Assembly (NCBI GenBank): GCA_016867695.1
Contig: VGIY01000096.1
Span: 1 to 8,643 of the forward strand
DNA length: 8,643 bases
Source: Candidatus Eiseniibacteriota bacterium
GTDB taxonomy: Bacteria; Eisenbacteria; RBG-16-71-46; CAIMUX01; WJJG01
Direction of reading: 5' to 3'
Shown in pieces: positions 7,001 to 8,643 of the stretch. Each line of letters opens with the position of its first letter. Position 1 is the stretch's first letter. A model generated the notes under the pieces. The model had not been told where the DNA came from. It saw only the letters and a program-made list of their open reading frames with translations, and ran no database searches. The translations under genes were made by a program, and so were the position numbers.

Positions 7001-8228
7001 GATCCCCGCTGCCCTCGTCGGCGGCGCCCGCGCCGGGCGCGCGCAGCCAGCGGACGACGCGCTCGACCTCGGCCCGCTCGAAGGGCCGGGGCAGGACCGC
7101 CTTGGCCGGCGACGGTTCGCCGGCGGGGGGGACGCTCAACTCGCCGCCGACGGTGAGGAGCACGAGCGGGATCCCCCCGGTGGCCGCCGGGCGCGACGCC
7201 CAGTCGTCCTGCAGGCTCTCGTCCAGGAAGAGAGCCGCTACCCCCTTCAGATCGGCGGGCAGCAGGGGATCGTCCAGGTCTCGCGCCTCCAAAACCTCGT
7301 AGCCCAGCTCGCAGAGGTGGCGCATGAGGAACCGCCGGGCCAGGGCCGACGGGGAGATGATGCCGACCTGGTCGGGAACCGCCGGGGCCGCCGGCGGAGG
7401 GGCAGGGGACTGGTCCGGCACCGGTTCCGGGCCGGCGCCCGGGGCCCGGACCGGGGCGGCCACCGGCGGCTCGCCCGCGTGTACGGGCGCCCGGCGCTTC
7501 ACGGGAAAGGGTAGCGCCACGGCCGGGGGCCGCGGCGCTACCGCCTCGATCTCCTCGGGCTCGGGGGGGGCGGCTTCGGCACCGGGAGGCGGCGGCGCTC
7601 CCGGTGCCGCCGCGGCCGCCGGAGGCGCCGGCGCCGCTTCCGGGGACGGGGACGGCAGCCCGGAGGGCGGAACCGGCGGCCGGCCGACCGGCGGAGCGGC
7701 CGCCGGCATCTGGACGGACTGCCCCGCGGGGAAGCGAGCGATCAGCTCCTCGGGCCTGAAGAACCGCTGCACGCTCTCGCCCCGGCGAGCAAGCTCGTTC
7801 CAGGTCCACAGCCCCAGCACTCTCCCGAGGCTGAGCTCGCTGCGCGCCTGTCTGTCCACGATGCGCACGCCGAGCAGGGCCCCATCCTCGGCGAGGTCCG
7901 CTGCGGCGACCCAGGACCAGGGGAAGGCCACGGGTCCGGGTGGGCTCTCGCAGACCATGAGGAGCTCCTCGCGGGCGGCGATCCCGTCCGGATCCGGTGG
8001 TGAGGGGGATGACCCCGTGCTTCCGGGTCCTCCGGGCTCGGCCGGCTGCTCCCGCCCCGGGCCGCCCGGACCGGCGCCGGGCAACGAAGCCGCCTGCTCG
8101 CCGGTCGTCCGCCCACTCCCCGAAGAGGGTTCCTGGCGGACCAACTCGCTCGTCTCGCGCAGCAGATCGCCCAGGATGCCCAGGATGCGGGCCATCTGCT
8201 GGGGGCCGCCCTCATGCCTCTGCGTCAC
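6921..8228 (-). CDS. Receiver-domain protein with Pro/Ala linker and possible CheW-like middle
   Basis: A 435-residue protein. Residues 1-32 form an amphipathic helix. Residues 40-80 are Gly/Pro-rich. Residues 83-170 form a small folded region (LLMVCES, VAFPWSWV, LGRVLGLWTW) that faintly recalls CheW/CheA-regulatory strands. Residues 171-286 are a low-complexity Pro/Ala linker, and about 287-397 a receiver-like domain. In the receiver the acidic pair is S292-P293, the phospho-acceptor Asp is kept (D336 in ALFLDES), T359 is kept, and the conserved Lys is R381 (LPRPF). If the middle is CheW-like, the layout is that of CheV (CheW plus receiver); this is inference. The GTG at 8228 is chosen because AAGGAG lies 6 bases upstream and it overlaps the preceding stop by 17 bases. 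An in-frame ATG at 8195 has no ribosome site. The frame stays open to 8627, but that part is the shadow of the upstream gene. Confidence 0.85.
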   Translation of the reverse strand: MTQRHEGGPQQMARILGILGDLLRETSELVRQEPSSGSGRTTGEQAASLPGAGPGGPGREQPAEPGGPGSTGSSPSPPDPDGIAAREELLMVCESPPGPVAFPWSWVAAADLAEDGALLGVRIVDRQARSELSLGRVLGLWTWNELARRGESVQRFFRPEELIARFPAGQSVQMPAAAPPVGRPPVPPSGLPSPSPEAAPAPPAAAAAPGAPPPPGAEAAPPEPEEIEAVAPRPPAVALPFPVKRRAPVHAGEPPVAAPVRAPGAGPEPVPDQSPAPPPAAPAVPDQVGIISPSALARRFLMRHLCELGYEVLEARDLDDPLLPADLKGVAALFLDESLQDDWASRPAATGGIPLVLLTVGGELSVPPAGEPSPAKAVLPRPFERAEVERVVRWLRAPGAGAADEGSGDHGHSRNDTWLFADPFGPAAEREHSRR

Positions 8229-8643
8229 GGTTCTCTCCTTCGTCCGCGTCCCTCGCCGGCCTTCCGGCGCCGGCGCCGTCGAGGCCCGCGCTGCGCGCGC
8301 CGCCCGGGCAGGTCTCCACCTCGGCGACCCGCACGAGCAGGGAGCGCAGCCGCTCCCCCAACGGTTCCCAGGCCCGCTGCAGGCGCGCCGCTTCCCTGGA
8401 CAACGCCCCCAGCTCCTGCCCGGCGTCGGCCGCCGAACGGGCGATCCGCTCGAGCCCTCCGGCGAGCCTCTGGCTGGTCGCCCGGCTCGCCGCGCCCTCC
8501 TCGGAAGCCGACGCGGCGAGCATCGCCAGGCTCTCCTCGACCCAGACCGCCCACTCGCGCATGCGGGAAAGCCGGCGCTCGGGCGGCAGGCCGGCGACGG
8601 CGGGACCCGCTCCCGCCCTGGCGGCATCCGCCCTCTCGATCGC
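8212..8643 (-). CDS. C-terminal part of a coiled-coil, chemoreceptor-like protein (cut by window edge)
   Basis: The frame is open from the right edge to a TGA at 8212-8214, giving 143 visible residues with the start outside the window. An internal ATG at 8562 has no ribosome site, so the gene probably begins upstream. The visible part starts Ala/Pro-rich and then forms a long heptad-patterned helix (about residues 28-111) containing LAASASEEGAASRAT, GGLERIARSAADAGQ and LSREAARL, and ends in a charged disordered tail. The Ala/Glu/Gln-rich pattern, with an ASxSEE block and a final LxxLLxRV, resembles the last helix of methyl-accepting chemotaxis proteins. The diagnostic hairpin tip, if present, would lie off the window. 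Other coiled-coil proteins could look similar. It overlaps the downstream receiver gene by 17 bases, so the two are co-translated. The receptor identity is tentative; the gene itself is well supported. Confidence 0.7.
   Translation of the reverse strand, partial: AIERADAARAGAGPAVAGLPPERRLSRMREWAVWVEESLAMLAASASEEGAASRATSQRLAGGLERIARSAADAGQELGALSREAARLQRAWEPLGERLRSLLVRVAEVETCPGGARSAGLDGAGAGRPARDADEGENRDAEA
8235..8240 (-). promoter_or_regulatory. Ribosome binding site deciding the GTG start at 8228
   Basis: On the minus strand AAGGAG is followed by a 6-base spacer and GTG. It lies inside the end of the preceding coiled-coil gene, supporting coupled translation and the shorter start for the receiver protein. 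Confidence 0.65.

Noticed and set aside
6880..7809. Minus-strand open frame of 309 codons in the receiver-protein region
   Set aside because: It is the shifted frame of the Pro/Ala linker gene, Gly/Arg-rich with no domain. The true frame carries the receiver.
8229..8627. N-terminal extension of the 435-residue receiver protein to an ATG at 8627
   Set aside because: The added segment is an Arg/Ser/Pro shadow of the coiled-coil gene, and the GTG at 8228 has AAGGAG at proper spacing.

Overview
This window is very GC-rich, densely coding bacterial DNA. It holds seven genes in three transcription blocks and shows no mobile element, CRISPR array, tRNA or rRNA. Two proteins with signal peptides, one of them an Omp85-type outer-membrane barrel, point to a diderm (Gram-negative) organism. 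The GC-rich codon use and the long linkers suit groups such as Myxococcota, Gemmatimonadota, Acidobacteriota or Eisenbacteria-like lineages. The sequence alone does not settle the phylum.

Left block (minus strand, 18-1907): a two-gene isoprenoid operon. uppS, a cis-prenyl transferase that makes the undecaprenyl carrier lipid, is followed after 3 bases by a trans-polyprenyl diphosphate synthase. The trans enzyme probably makes the allylic diphosphate that UppS extends, and/or a quinone side-chain precursor.

A 466-base divergent intergenic region (1908-2373) separates this block from the next. Each side has a plausible sigma70-like promoter with the same -10 hexamer, TAGACT.

Middle block (plus strand, 2374-5402): an Omp85/BamA-type barrel without POTRA domains, overlapping by an ATGA junction a second exported protein of 541 residues. 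The second protein belongs to what I believe is an uncharacterised family with a kinase-like layout; here the residues that would be catalytic look lost. The coupling suggests the two products work together in the envelope.

Right block (minus strand, 5351 to the right edge): a signalling operon read from the edge inward. It comprises the C-terminal end of a coiled-coil protein resembling a chemoreceptor tail; a 435-residue protein with a faint CheW-like middle, a long Pro/Ala linker and a C-terminal receiver; and a receiver-GAF-HD-GYP protein. The genes overlap by 17 and 80 bases.

The most interesting point is that the catalytic or phosphorylation sites of this block are degenerate. One receiver has lost the acidic pocket and the lysine but keeps the phospho-acceptor Asp. 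The other keeps one pocket acid and the lysine but has Gly at the acceptor position. The HD-GYP domain has lost at least three metal ligands. The block therefore looks like a scaffold or binding-based signalling module rather than a conventional phosphorelay with a c-di-GMP phosphodiesterase output.
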